Assembly (NCBI GenBank): GCA_031257655.1
Contig: JAIROF010000054.1
Coordinates: 1 to 18,999, forward strand
Length of the DNA stretch: 18,999 nt
Direction: 5' to 3'
Source of the DNA: Prevotellaceae bacterium
GTDB taxonomy: Bacteria > Bacteroidota > Bacteroidia > Bacteroidales > UBA932
Part shown: positions 13,058 through 18,999 of the stretch, one piece after another
Layout of the letters: every line of letters begins with the position of its first letter
How positions within the stretch are numbered: position 1 is the stretch's first letter
Position numbers and translations under genes: made by a program
The notes under the pieces: generated by a model
What the model saw: the letters and a program-made list of their open reading frames with translations, nothing else
Databases searched by the model: none
Told to the model about the DNA's origin: nothing

Positions 13058-14344
13058 TCAAAATTCAAAACTTTTTCCGTTTACAAAGGTGCGGGTAACC
13101 CTGTGGGAGAAGGTGTGCCCGGCAAAAGCGCTCCAGCCGCACTTGTGGAGCGTATTTTCGCTTGTGACCAGCCACGGCGCGCGCGGATTCACCAGCACGA
13201 GGTCGGCGGCGTAGCCCGCGCGGATGAAGCCGCGGCTGCGGATGCCGAAAATTCGTGCAGGCGCGTGGCACATGCGCTCCACCACCGTTTCGACGGAAAA
13301 AACGCCCTGCTGCGCCAGCTCCAGCATCGCCACCAGCGAATGCTGGATGAGCGGCAAGCCCGACGGCGCGCGGAGGTAGGCGTTTTGCTTTTCGTCCAGC
13401 GTGTGCGGCGCGTGGTCGGTGGCAATGGCGGCAATGGCGCCCGAGGCAACGGCGCGGCGCAGCGCGGCACGGTCGGACGCCGCTTTTACGGCGGGGTTGC
13501 ACTTGAGGAGCGCGCCCTTTGCGGCGTAATCGTCGTCGCAAAACCACAGGTAGTGCGGGCAGGTTTCGGCGGTTATTTTGTCCGCGCCTGCGCCAAACAG
13601 CGCCAGCTCGCGGGCGGTAGAAAGGTGCGCCACGTGCAGCCGGGCGCCGTACTTTTGCGCCAGCGCCACGGCCTGCGCGGTGGCAGTGTAGCAGGCTTCT
13701 GCGCTGCGCAGCTGCGGGTGGAGGGCAAAGGGAATGGCCGCGCCGTACTCGGCGGTGTACCGCTCCGTGTTGCGCCGGATAATCGCCTCGTTTTCGCAGT
13801 GGGCTACTATGGGCAGCCGGCATTCGGCAAACAGGCGGCTGAGCAGCTTGTCGTCGTTCAGCAGCAGGTTGCCCGTGCTGGAGCCCATAAAGAGCTTCAC
13901 GGCAAAGGCGTCGTTTGGGGTCAGCTTTGCGATGAGGTCGAGGTTGCCTGCGGTAGCGCCAATGTAGCAGCGGTAGTTGGCGAGGGAGTGCTGCGCGGCG
14001 ATGGCATTTTTTTCCTGCAACGCCGCCAAGGAGGTGGTTGGGGGCAGCGTGTTGGGCATATCGGCCACGAAGGTAACGCCTCCCGCAACGGCAGCGCGGC
14101 TTTCGCTGCCCCACGTGCCCTTGTGCGGAAACCCCGGGTCGCGAAAGTGAACGTGAACGTCTATCACGCCCGGCAGCAGCAGCAGCCCTGCGGCGTTGAG
14201 CGTTTCAACTTCGCCGCCGATTTCCGAAACGGGCGGCGGCAAACCGGCGTACACGCCCTGTATCGTTTCCCCGTCAACAAGTACGCTCCCCTCAAACGAG
14301 GCGCCTTCGTTGACAATACGTGCCGAGCAGATGAGGAGCTTCAC
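13058..14344 (-). CDS. pyrC: Dihydroorotase, amidohydrolase type I
   Basis: Cyclises N-carbamoyl-aspartate to dihydroorotate, third step of de novo pyrimidine synthesis; cytoplasmic. The 428 residues show the whole active site of the multimetal cyclic amidohydrolases: His64 and His66 with Arg68 in DVHVHFRDPG, Asn98 in MPNT, Lys150 in AVKLFMGSSTGN as the likely carboxylated bridging lysine, His182 in VAHCEN, His240 in HVAHLST, and Asp310 in ATDHAPHT. TAETCPHYL at 258-266 is also typical. The size and the HFRDPG motif place it with the class of about 430 residues rather than the roughly 350-residue E. coli type. Allantoinases and hydantoinases are relatives, but the substrate-binding motifs favour dihydroorotase. 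It is downstream of the GT2 gene on the same strand, 100 nt away across a heptamer array. Confidence 0.93.
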   Translation of the reverse strand: MKLLICSARIVNEGASFEGSVLVDGETIQGVYAGLPPPVSEIGGEVETLNAAGLLLLPGVIDVHVHFRDPGFPHKGTWGSESRAAVAGGVTFVADMPNTLPPTTSLAALQEKNAIAAQHSLANYRCYIGATAGNLDLIAKLTPNDAFAVKLFMGSSTGNLLLNDDKLLSRLFAECRLPIVAHCENEAIIRRNTERYTAEYGAAIPFALHPQLRSAEACYTATAQAVALAQKYGARLHVAHLSTARELALFGAGADKITAETCPHYLWFCDDDYAAKGALLKCNPAVKAASDRAALRRAVASGAIAAIATDHAPHTLDEKQNAYLRAPSGLPLIQHSLVAMLELAQQGVFSVETVVERMCHAPARIFGIRSRGFIRAGYAADLVLVNPRAPWLVTSENTLHKCGWSAFAGHTFSHRVTRTFVNGKSFEF

Positions 14345-14395
14345 AACTTCAGCGCTTCAAATTTTAAACATCAAGATTTTAGGCTTCAAGCCTAC

Positions 14396-14465
14396 TGATA
14401 GCTGATAGCTGATAGCTGATAGCTTACAACTTACCACTTATCACTTACAACTTATCACTCACCAC
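14396..14465. repeat. Compound heptamer array: TGATAGC x4 then TTAYMAC-type x6
   Basis: Four TGATAGC units (14396-14423) are followed without loss of register by TTACAAC, TTACCAC, TTATCAC, TTACAAC, TTATCAC and TCACCAC. The stop codon of the GT2 gene (TTA at 14445-14447 on the plus strand) is inside the array, and about three units are translated. The second half is nearly the same as the array at 2153-2201. Confidence 0.95.
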
Positions 14466-15188
14466 TTCTTTCGCCCGGATGCTGCGGAATCGGAGCTTAA
14501 GCACGCCCCACAGCGCTTCGCGAAAAATGCCGCCGCTCATTTTTGTGCTTCCCAGCTTTCTGTCCACAAAGATGATGGGAATTTCCACCACGCGGAAGCC
14601 CAGCTTTATGGCGGTGTACTTCATTTCTATCTGAAATCCGTACCCTTTCATGCTGATGCGGTCGAAGTCTATGGCCTCGAGCGCGCGGCGGGTGTAGCAT
14701 TTGAATCCGGCGGTCATGTCGCGCACCTTTAGGCGGAGCACCTTGCGCACGTATGCCGAGCCGTAGTAGGACATCAGCACGCGCTTCATCGGCCAGTTGA
14801 CCACGTTTACGCCGGTAATGTAGCGCGACCCTACGGCAACGTCTGCGCCCTTGTCGCAGGCCTCCGAAAGGCGAATGAGGTCGTCAGGGTTGTGCGAAAA
14901 GTCGGCGTCCATTTCGCAGATTTGCCCGTAGCCATGCGCCAAGCCCCAGCGGAATCCGGCAATGTAGGCCGTGCCCAGCCCCTGCTTGCCGGCGCGCTCC
15001 ATGAGGTGAAGGCGGCTGCCAAGCTCGCCTTGCAGCGCCTTTACGATGGCCGCCGTCCCGTCGGGCGAACCGTCGTCGATAATCAGCACGTCGAAGCGCG
15101 CGCCAAGCGAAAAAACTTTACGAATAATGGCCTCTACGTTTTCTTTTTCGTTGTAGGTCGGTATCACTACTAATCTTGTTGTGGGCAT
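14445..15188 (-). CDS. Polyprenol monophosphomannose synthase-like family 2 glycosyltransferase
   Basis: Transfers a sugar, typically mannose from GDP-mannose, to undecaprenyl or dolichyl phosphate on the cytoplasmic face of the membrane. From 15188 it is 247 residues with no C-terminal membrane domain, matching the soluble catalytic Dpm1 type. Motifs are VVIPTYNEKENVEAII near the N-terminus, VLIIDDGSPDGT, GLGTAYIAGFRWGL, the metal-binding EMDADFSHNP, VAVGSRYITGVNVVNWP, and DMTAGFKCYTRRAL. An ATG at 15200 is in frame, but it would leave only 8 nt after the TAAGTTTG promoter box, whereas 15188 leaves 20 nt, as at folE. The last residues, Val-Ser-Asp-Lys-Leu, and the stop are encoded by heptamer repeats. 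Later steps of protein or glycan mannosylation are not encoded here. Confidence 0.9.
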   Translation of the reverse strand: MPTTRLVVIPTYNEKENVEAIIRKVFSLGARFDVLIIDDGSPDGTAAIVKALQGELGSRLHLMERAGKQGLGTAYIAGFRWGLAHGYGQICEMDADFSHNPDDLIRLSEACDKGADVAVGSRYITGVNVVNWPMKRVLMSYYGSAYVRKVLRLKVRDMTAGFKCYTRRALEAIDFDRISMKGYGFQIEMKYTAIKLGFRVVEIPIIFVDRKLGSTKMSGGIFREALWGVLKLRFRSIRAKEVVSDKL

Positions 15189-15208
15189 GATGCTACGCAT
15201 TTTGAGGG

Positions 15209-15240
15209 CAAACTTACATGAAAATCGTGAGAATTACAAA
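15209..15240 (-). promoter_or_regulatory. Bacteroides-type promoter of the GT2 gene
   Basis: On the minus strand TTTG (plus-strand 15237-15240), a 20-bp spacer and TAAGTTTG (15209-15216) match both promoter boxes exactly. It supports translation from 15188 rather than 15200. Confidence 0.72.
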
Positions 15241-15310
15241 TGTTATCCGTCGAAAAGCTTTTTTGGGCGGCCTGAAGGAGGAAAAAAATCGCGAATTTTC
15301 TTAGTTTTCG

Positions 15311-15342
15311 CTTGAATAATCCGCAGATTTTTTCTTCCTTTG
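15311..15342 (+). promoter_or_regulatory. Probable promoter of upp-dus
   Basis: CTTG at 15311-15314, 20 bp, then TTCCTTTG at 15335-15342 (TAnnTTTG with one mismatch). The upp ATG is 23 nt downstream. It is divergent from the GT2 promoter, about 70 bp away. Confidence 0.5.
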
Positions 15343-15365
15343 CATAATTAAAATCCTTATTTTTC

Positions 15366-16022
15366 ATGAAAGTACACCATTTAGGGGAGCGCAGCTCACT
15401 CCTGAACCGCTTTATAGCCGAGCTTCGCGACGCCACCATACAGCTCGACAGCATGAGGTTTCGCCGCAACGTGGAGCGCATTAGCGAAATATTTGCCTAC
15501 GAAATAAGCCGCGAAATGAGCAGCTGCGCGCGCACGGTGCAAACCCCGCTGGGCATTGCCGAAGTTGCCGTGCCGGACGAGGAGGTGGTCGTGGCCTCCA
15601 TCATGCGGGCGGCGCTGCCGATGCACCAGGGCATGCTCAGCTACTTCGACAGCGCACAGAGCGCCTTCATTTCGGCTTTCCGAAAGTACGGTAAGGACAA
15701 CAAGTTTAGCATCTCGCTCGAGTACGTTTCCTGCCCCGCTATCGACGACAAGACCGTAATCCTGTGCGACGCCATGCTGGCCACCGGCTCCTCCCTCGAA
15801 CTGGCCTACAGAACGTTGCGCACGCGCGGAACGCCGAGCAAGGTGCACATCGTGAGCATCATCGCCAGCAAGGACGGCGTAGAGTTCATCAAAAAAAATC
15901 TGGGCAGCCACAAGGGGCTATCCCTCTGGGTGGGCGCCGTTGACGACGAGCTCACCGTAAAATCGTACATCGTGCCCGGGCTGGGCGACGCCGGAGACCT
16001 CGCGTACGGTGACAAGCTGTAG
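15366..16022 (+). CDS. upp: Uracil phosphoribosyltransferase
   Basis: Salvages uracil with PRPP to give UMP; cytoplasmic. The 218-residue protein has usual length. The PRPP-binding loop is VILCDAMLATGSSLELA at 131-147, with DAMLATGSS at 135-143. The uracil-binding C-terminal segment is IVPGLGDAGDLAYGD, near 201-215. The middle contains VASIMRAALPMHQGML (MRAALPM in place of the common LRAGLPM) and a substrate-side VSCPAIDDKTVI. The start at 15366 follows an A-rich stretch and a promoter-like site. The dus gene begins 9 nt after the stop, so the two probably form an operon. Confidence 0.95.
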   Translation: MKVHHLGERSSLLNRFIAELRDATIQLDSMRFRRNVERISEIFAYEISREMSSCARTVQTPLGIAEVAVPDEEVVVASIMRAALPMHQGMLSYFDSAQSAFISAFRKYGKDNKFSISLEYVSCPAIDDKTVILCDAMLATGSSLELAYRTLRTRGTPSKVHIVSIIASKDGVEFIKKNLGSHKGLSLWVGAVDDELTVKSYIVPGLGDAGDLAYGDKL

Positions 16023-16031
16023 CTGCTGAGC

Positions 16032-17015
16032 ATGAAAATTGCAGGCATCGACTTAGGGCCTCGTCCTGTTCTCCTGGCGCCCATGGACGAAGTTACCGAC
16101 CTTTCCTTTCGCTTCATGTGCAAGCACTTTGGCGCGGCCATGATGTTCACCGAATTTGTTTCGAGCGACGGGCTTATCCGCGACGCGGGCGCCAGCGTCG
16201 ACAAGCTCCGCATTTACGGCTACGAGCGCCCCATCGGGATTCAGCTCTACGGACACCTCACTGACGCTATGGTAGCGGCGGCGCGCCTCGCGGAGCAGGC
16301 GCACCCCGACGTGATAGACCTCAACTTTGGCTGCCCGATGAAGAAAATTGCCAACCGAGGCGCCGGCGCCGGAATGATGCGCGACGTGCCGAAAATGGTG
16401 GAAATGACGCGCCAAATCGTAAGCGCCGTGCGAACGCCCGTAACCGTAAAAACGCGGCTGGGGTGGGACGAAAACAGCAAAAACATCGTAGACGTTGCCG
16501 AGCGCCTGCAGGACGTCGGCATACAGGCGCTCACCATACACGGGCGCACCCGCAGCCAGCTCTACAAGGGCGAAGCCGACTGGACGCTCATCGGAGAGGT
16601 GAAGCGCAACCCCCGCATGGCCATCCCCATCATTGGCAACGGCGACGTAAAAAGCCCCGAAGGCGCAAAGGAAATGTTTGACCGCTACGGCGTGGATGCG
16701 GTGATGGTAGGGAGAGCCTCCTACGGGCGTCCGTGGATTTTTGAGGAGATAAACCGCTACCTCGCCACCGGAGAGCGCCTGCCGCAGCCCTCGGTGGACA
16801 GGCGCGTGGAGATTGCCAAGCTGCACTTTATGAAGTCGCTCGAATTTAAGCACGGCAAAAGCAGCATCTACGAAATGCGCCGCCACTTTTGCTCCTACTT
16901 TAAGGGGCTGCCGGACTTCAAAGAAACGCGCCTGAAGCTCGTCACCTCCGAAGACCCGCAGGAGATTCTCGCCCTGCTCGACTACATTCGCGAACGCTAC
17001 GCTTCCCAACCCTGA
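16032..17015 (+). CDS. tRNA-dihydrouridine synthase (Dus family)
   Basis: FMN enzyme that reduces uridine to dihydrouridine in tRNA D-loops, using NADPH. The 327 residues form the usual TIM barrel plus C-terminal helical domain. Visible markers are the N-terminal LLAPMDEVTDLSFR (14-27), FTEFVSSDGL, DLNFGCPMKKI with catalytic Cys101, TVKTRLGWDE, LTIHGRTRSQLYKGEADW, IGNGDVKSPEGA and GVDAVMVGRASYGRPWIFEEI, which holds FMN phosphate-binding residues. The pattern resembles DusB, but I cannot assign the target uridine from sequence alone, so no symbol is given. It is co-oriented with upp, 9 nt behind it, sharing its promoter. A weak TGGC/GCCA stem and T-run near 17056-17068 could end the transcript, but the evidence is thin. 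Confidence 0.93.
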   Translation: MKIAGIDLGPRPVLLAPMDEVTDLSFRFMCKHFGAAMMFTEFVSSDGLIRDAGASVDKLRIYGYERPIGIQLYGHLTDAMVAAARLAEQAHPDVIDLNFGCPMKKIANRGAGAGMMRDVPKMVEMTRQIVSAVRTPVTVKTRLGWDENSKNIVDVAERLQDVGIQALTIHGRTRSQLYKGEADWTLIGEVKRNPRMAIPIIGNGDVKSPEGAKEMFDRYGVDAVMVGRASYGRPWIFEEINRYLATGERLPQPSVDRRVEIAKLHFMKSLEFKHGKSSIYEMRRHFCSYFKGLPDFKETRLKLVTSEDPQEILALLDYIRERYASQP

Positions 17016-17084
17016 ATCGCTACCGACTTTGAGGCGGCAGCTGTGTTTTGGCGGCTAAGCCACGTTTTTATCGAAAGAAGTTTA

Positions 17085-17092
17085 TATCTTTG
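17085..17092 (+). promoter_or_regulatory. Possible promoter box before the nucleotidyltransferase gene
   Basis: TATCTTTG is an exact TAnnTTTG match, but no good TTTG is found 19-21 bp upstream. The expected start codon at 17191 is about 100 nt away. Between them, 17110-17165 is GC-rich and carries GCGTAGCG-TTCA-CGCTAC, a short palindrome at about 17116-17133. Confidence 0.3.
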
Positions 17093-17190
17093 CTCAAAAA
17101 TTGCAGGCATCCGGCGTAGCGTTCACGCTACACTGGGCGGAGACGAGCGAAAGCTGCTGCCGCTTTTGCCATCTAAAAAATGAAACCGTT

Positions 17191-17555
17191 ATGGATTTAT
17201 CAACTCCCATATTAACCAAATAAAAGACCTGTGCAACGAATACAACGTAACGCGATTATTTGCATTCGGCTCTGTTCTCACCAGCAGGTTTGATGAGCAA
17301 AGCGATGTAGATTTAATTGTTGCCTTTGGTAAAGATGCAGTGAAAGACCATTTTATCAGCTATTTTGATTTCAAATATGCGCTGGAAAACGTTTTAGGCA
17401 GACAGGTGGACTTATTAGAAGAACAACCCATACGAAACTCCTACCTCAAAAAAAGTATAGAAAGTACTAAAACCTTACTATGGGCGGGGCGAAAACAAGC
17501 GCTACGCGGTATTAATCATCTTAATCCCATAAATCCCGTAAAATCCGAGTTCTGA
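17191..17555 (+). pseudogene. Small MNT-type nucleotidyltransferase with 5' frameshift and repeat-derived C-terminal tail
   Basis: A small protein of the pol-beta-like nucleotidyltransferase superfamily, of the kind often paired with HEPN proteins as toxin-antitoxin or AMPylating modules. The active site is intact: FAFGS, then DVD in QSDVDLIVAF, followed by YFDFKYALENVLGRQVDLLEE and NSYLKKSIESTKTLL. Read in frame back from GSVL, no ATG precedes the TGA at 17181. The ATG at 17191 begins MDLST in frame +1 and would join SHINQIKDLCNEYNV if one base were added in the CCC run at 17206-17208. A frameshift or base-call error is therefore likely; a shorter GTG start at 17340 would lose the active site. 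After LLWAG, the last 20 or so residues are encoded by dispersed repeat R. No HEPN partner is present. Codon use is more AT-rich than in its neighbours, suggesting transfer. Confidence 0.75.
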
Positions 17556-17565
17556 CAATAGCGGC
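17512..17565 (+). repeat. Dispersed repeat R, copy 2 (54 bp)
   Basis: Matches the reverse complement of 12829-12874, with an extra TCCCGTAA in the middle. It supplies codons and the TGA stop of the nucleotidyltransferase frame, so it appears to have inserted into or replaced the original gene end. Confidence 0.85.
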
Positions 17566-17592
17566 GCAACGCGGACGCTACGCCGGGCGGGG

Positions 17593-17694
17593 CATTAGCG
17601 ATTATGGCTATTGGGGCTTCGCCCCGAAAGGTGGGCGGGGCGTTCTAATTCGTAGGGCGTTGCCCTACGCTAATGCTGAGCGGGCTTTCAGCCC
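17593..17694. repeat. Triple-hairpin intergenic block
   Basis: Three perfect hairpins with 3-nt loops follow each other: GGGGC-TTC-GCCCC (17613-17625), CGTAGGGC-GTT-GCCCTACG (17651-17669) and GGGCT-TTC-AGCCC (17682-17694). CATTAGCG (17593-17600) and CGCTAATG (17668-17675) form a further inverted pair around the first two. The motif GGGCGGGGC also recurs at about 17482, 17585 and 17633. The rest of the gap up to 17881 is AT-rich with no gene. Confidence 0.85.
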
Positions 17695-17881
17695 TATAAA
17701 TCGCAGCACGCTGCGCATCTACCGTTAACGAATTTTACTCTTATATTGCACTCTATATCAGCGAAATAACTTAAAGAAAAAGATGTGATTGCGATAACGA
17801 ACCAAAAGTAGTAACAGATTGCTCCAAAATATTTAGTAAAATTGCTGTATATCTGTGATTTAACAAAGCAAAATTCGTTCT

Positions 17882-17913
17882 AACTCCTAAACTCCTATAC
17901 TCCTAAACTCCTA
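17882..17913. repeat. Octamer array AACTCCTA, 4 copies
   Basis: Units at 17882, 17890, 17898 (first base T) and 17906, followed by an A-run leading into the trmB ATG at 17921. It has period 8, unlike the heptamers elsewhere, and lies in the presumed ribosome landing region of trmB. Confidence 0.93.
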
Positions 17914-17920
17914 AAAAAAA

Positions 17921-18685
17921 ATGGGAAAAAACAAGCTTGCACGATTTCAGGAAAACGAAACTTTTGCGCTGCTACACCAGCCGGCGTTTGCCGATTTATT
18001 CAGGGGCGATTTTTCGCTGAAGGGGCGGTGGCGCCAAGACTTTTTTGGGAATGAAAACCCGATAACGCTGGAGCTGGGCTGCGGCCGCGGGGAGTACACG
18101 GTGGCGCTGGCGCGGATGTACCCCGACAAAAACTTCATCGGCATCGACATTAAGGGGGCGCGGCTGTGGCGTGGCGCCAAGACCGCCACGGAGGAGGGCA
18201 TGCGCAACGTGGCGTTTGTCCGCTCCAAGATAGAGGTCATCACCTCGCTCTTTGCCCCCAGCGAGGTAAACGAAATCTGGATAACCTTTCCCGACCCGCA
18301 GCCATCCCGCGCCCGCAAGCGGCTCTGCTCGCCCATGTTCCTCAACCGCTACGCCCAGCTGCTTGCGCCGGAGGCCGTAGTGCACCTCAAAACCGACAGC
18401 CGCCTGCTGCACGAGTACGCCAAGGCAACGCTCGCCGCCAACGGCATTACCCCGCTCCAAAGCGCCGACAACCTCTACGCCGCCGCCGGAAGCGCCGGAA
18501 GCGCCGGAAGCGCCGAGCTGGCCATAAAAACAGCTTACGAAAAGATTTTCATCAGCGAAGGGTACCCCATCACCTACCTCAAGTTTTCGCTGCCGCAGGG
18601 CAAGGCGCTGGCGGAGCCGGAGGAATTTGAGTTCTGCGGCGATGTGCCCAAGGCTAAAACGCGGCAGTCGAGGGTGGGGAAATAG
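17921..18685 (+). CDS. trmB: tRNA (guanine-N7-)-methyltransferase
   Basis: Methylates G46 in the variable loop of tRNAs using S-adenosylmethionine; cytoplasmic. The 254-residue protein has the SAM loop ELGCGRGEYTVALA at 51-64, the acidic end of strand 2 in FIGIDIKGARLWRG (Asp76), FVRSKIEVI, the catalytic-side ITFPDPQPSRARKRL at 121-135 (FPDPQ replaces the FPDPW of proteobacteria), and VVHLKTDSRLLHEYA with the TD pair. Near the C-terminus, IKTAYEKIFISEGYPITYLKF is the family tail. Residues 189-198 are Gly-Ser-Ala repeats from a 9-bp microsatellite in a loop. No clear promoter is visible; an octamer array and an A-run precede the ATG. Confidence 0.95.
   Translation: MGKNKLARFQENETFALLHQPAFADLFRGDFSLKGRWRQDFFGNENPITLELGCGRGEYTVALARMYPDKNFIGIDIKGARLWRGAKTATEEGMRNVAFVRSKIEVITSLFAPSEVNEIWITFPDPQPSRARKRLCSPMFLNRYAQLLAPEAVVHLKTDSRLLHEYAKATLAANGITPLQSADNLYAAAGSAGSAGSAELAIKTAYEKIFISEGYPITYLKFSLPQGKALAEPEEFEFCGDVPKAKTRQSRVGK
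18488..18514 (+). repeat. In-frame 9-bp microsatellite inside trmB
   Basis: Three perfect GGAAGCGCC units, preceded by a shortened copy, add Gly-Ser-Ala repeats to TrmB at residues 189-198. The unit length keeps the frame. Confidence 0.95.
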
Positions 18686-18999
18686 CGACTACCAATGACG
18701 GCGTGGGGGGAGAAGCTGAAAATTTTTCGCTACGCGTATACAACGCTTATCAAAGCCGAAAAGCGGCCCAAAATTTTGTTAATGTCATAAATTGCACGAG
18801 ACGGTAAGTATTGTGCTGATTATAAATCATTTACATTAATGAGGTTAATGAGGTCGTTATTTCTACTATATCTCCCTGCTACTGAGGTTGTTTTGTTATT
18901 AAAATTAGGTGTAACCGAGCGCAGCGAGCTCACGAACACCAAAAATAAGCACGAGTGAGTAAATTAGGTTTTTCGTTCCCTACAATTTATGACACTACC
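18686..18999. other. Intergenic, no gene recognised
   Basis: AT-rich DNA after trmB. The only visible repeats are TTAATGAGG twice (about 18836-18852) and AAATTAGGT at 18901-18909 and 18960-18968, flanking a short GC-rich segment that contains GAGC/GCTC. All frames are short and match no family I know, and there is no tRNA-like structure. The window ends here. Confidence 0.5.

Noticed and set aside
12965..14398. Long plus-strand open frame opposite the dihydroorotase gene
   Set aside because: It is an antisense shadow made open by GC-rich codon use. It shows no recognisable motif, while the minus strand has a complete active site.
15188..15200. GT2 start at the first ATG (15200)
   Set aside because: It would leave only 8 nt after the TAAGTTTG box. 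The second ATG leaves 20 nt, like folE, and sits directly before the conserved first strand.
17191..17555. Active MNT-HEPN toxin-antitoxin pair
   Set aside because: Only the nucleotidyltransferase half is seen, its start is disrupted, and no HEPN gene lies within reach on either side.
18903..18968. Attachment site or terminal repeat of a mobile element
   Set aside because: AAATTAGGT occurs twice, 59 bp apart, but there is no integrase, no tRNA and no second boundary in the window.

Overview
The window reads as a chromosomal segment of a Bacteroidota bacterium, most likely Bacteroidales. The evidence is the gene set, several Bacteroides-type promoters (TTG/TTTG, about 20 bp, TAnnTTTG), A-rich starts without Shine-Dalgarno sites, and lipoprotein and Tat signal sequences. 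It carries 17 convincing genes, nearly all housekeeping. I see no tRNA, rRNA, CRISPR array, transposase, phage gene or plasmid origin.

Layout. 1-2791 (minus): heptose epimerase hldD, then mqnD and mqnB of the futalosine menaquinone route. 2792-2835: a divergent promoter region. 2836-5677 (plus): folE, a gamma-class carbonic anhydrase-like protein and a secreted alkaline phosphatase. 5649-10875 (minus): cmk, an M3 metallopeptidase lipoprotein, an AI-2E family permease and psd, the last two translationally coupled. 11436-12803 (plus): a Tat-exported Gfo/Idh/MocA lipoprotein. 13058-15188 (minus): a dihydroorotase and a polyprenol-phosphate mannosyltransferase-like GT2. 15366-17015 (plus): upp and a tRNA-dihydrouridine synthase. 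17191-17555 (plus): a small MNT-type nucleotidyltransferase with a broken 5' end. 17921-18685 (plus): trmB. The genes serve envelope building (hldD, psd, GT2), quinone and folate/pterin synthesis (mqnD, mqnB, folE), pyrimidine metabolism (pyrC-type, upp, cmk) and tRNA modification (dus, trmB). They do not form one pathway.

The unusual part is between the genes. Nearly every gap holds short tandem arrays, usually of period 7 and often of the form AATTNNN. At six genes the array touches or lies within 5 nt of the stop codon. In mqnB and the GT2 gene the array supplies the last codons and the stop, so two unrelated proteins both end near Ser-Asp-Lys. A second layer consists of dispersed palindromes and inverted copies: a 20-bp perfect inverted repeat at 12910-12952 with a relative at 2010-2056, a 26-bp element at 2123-2148 and 3480-3505, a 46/54-bp element at 12829-12874 and 17512-17565, and a triple-hairpin block at 17593-17694. 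One of these elements has become the C-terminal coding tail of the nucleotidyltransferase. No dedicated new defence or metabolic system is visible. The repeat architecture at gene ends is the feature most worth following.
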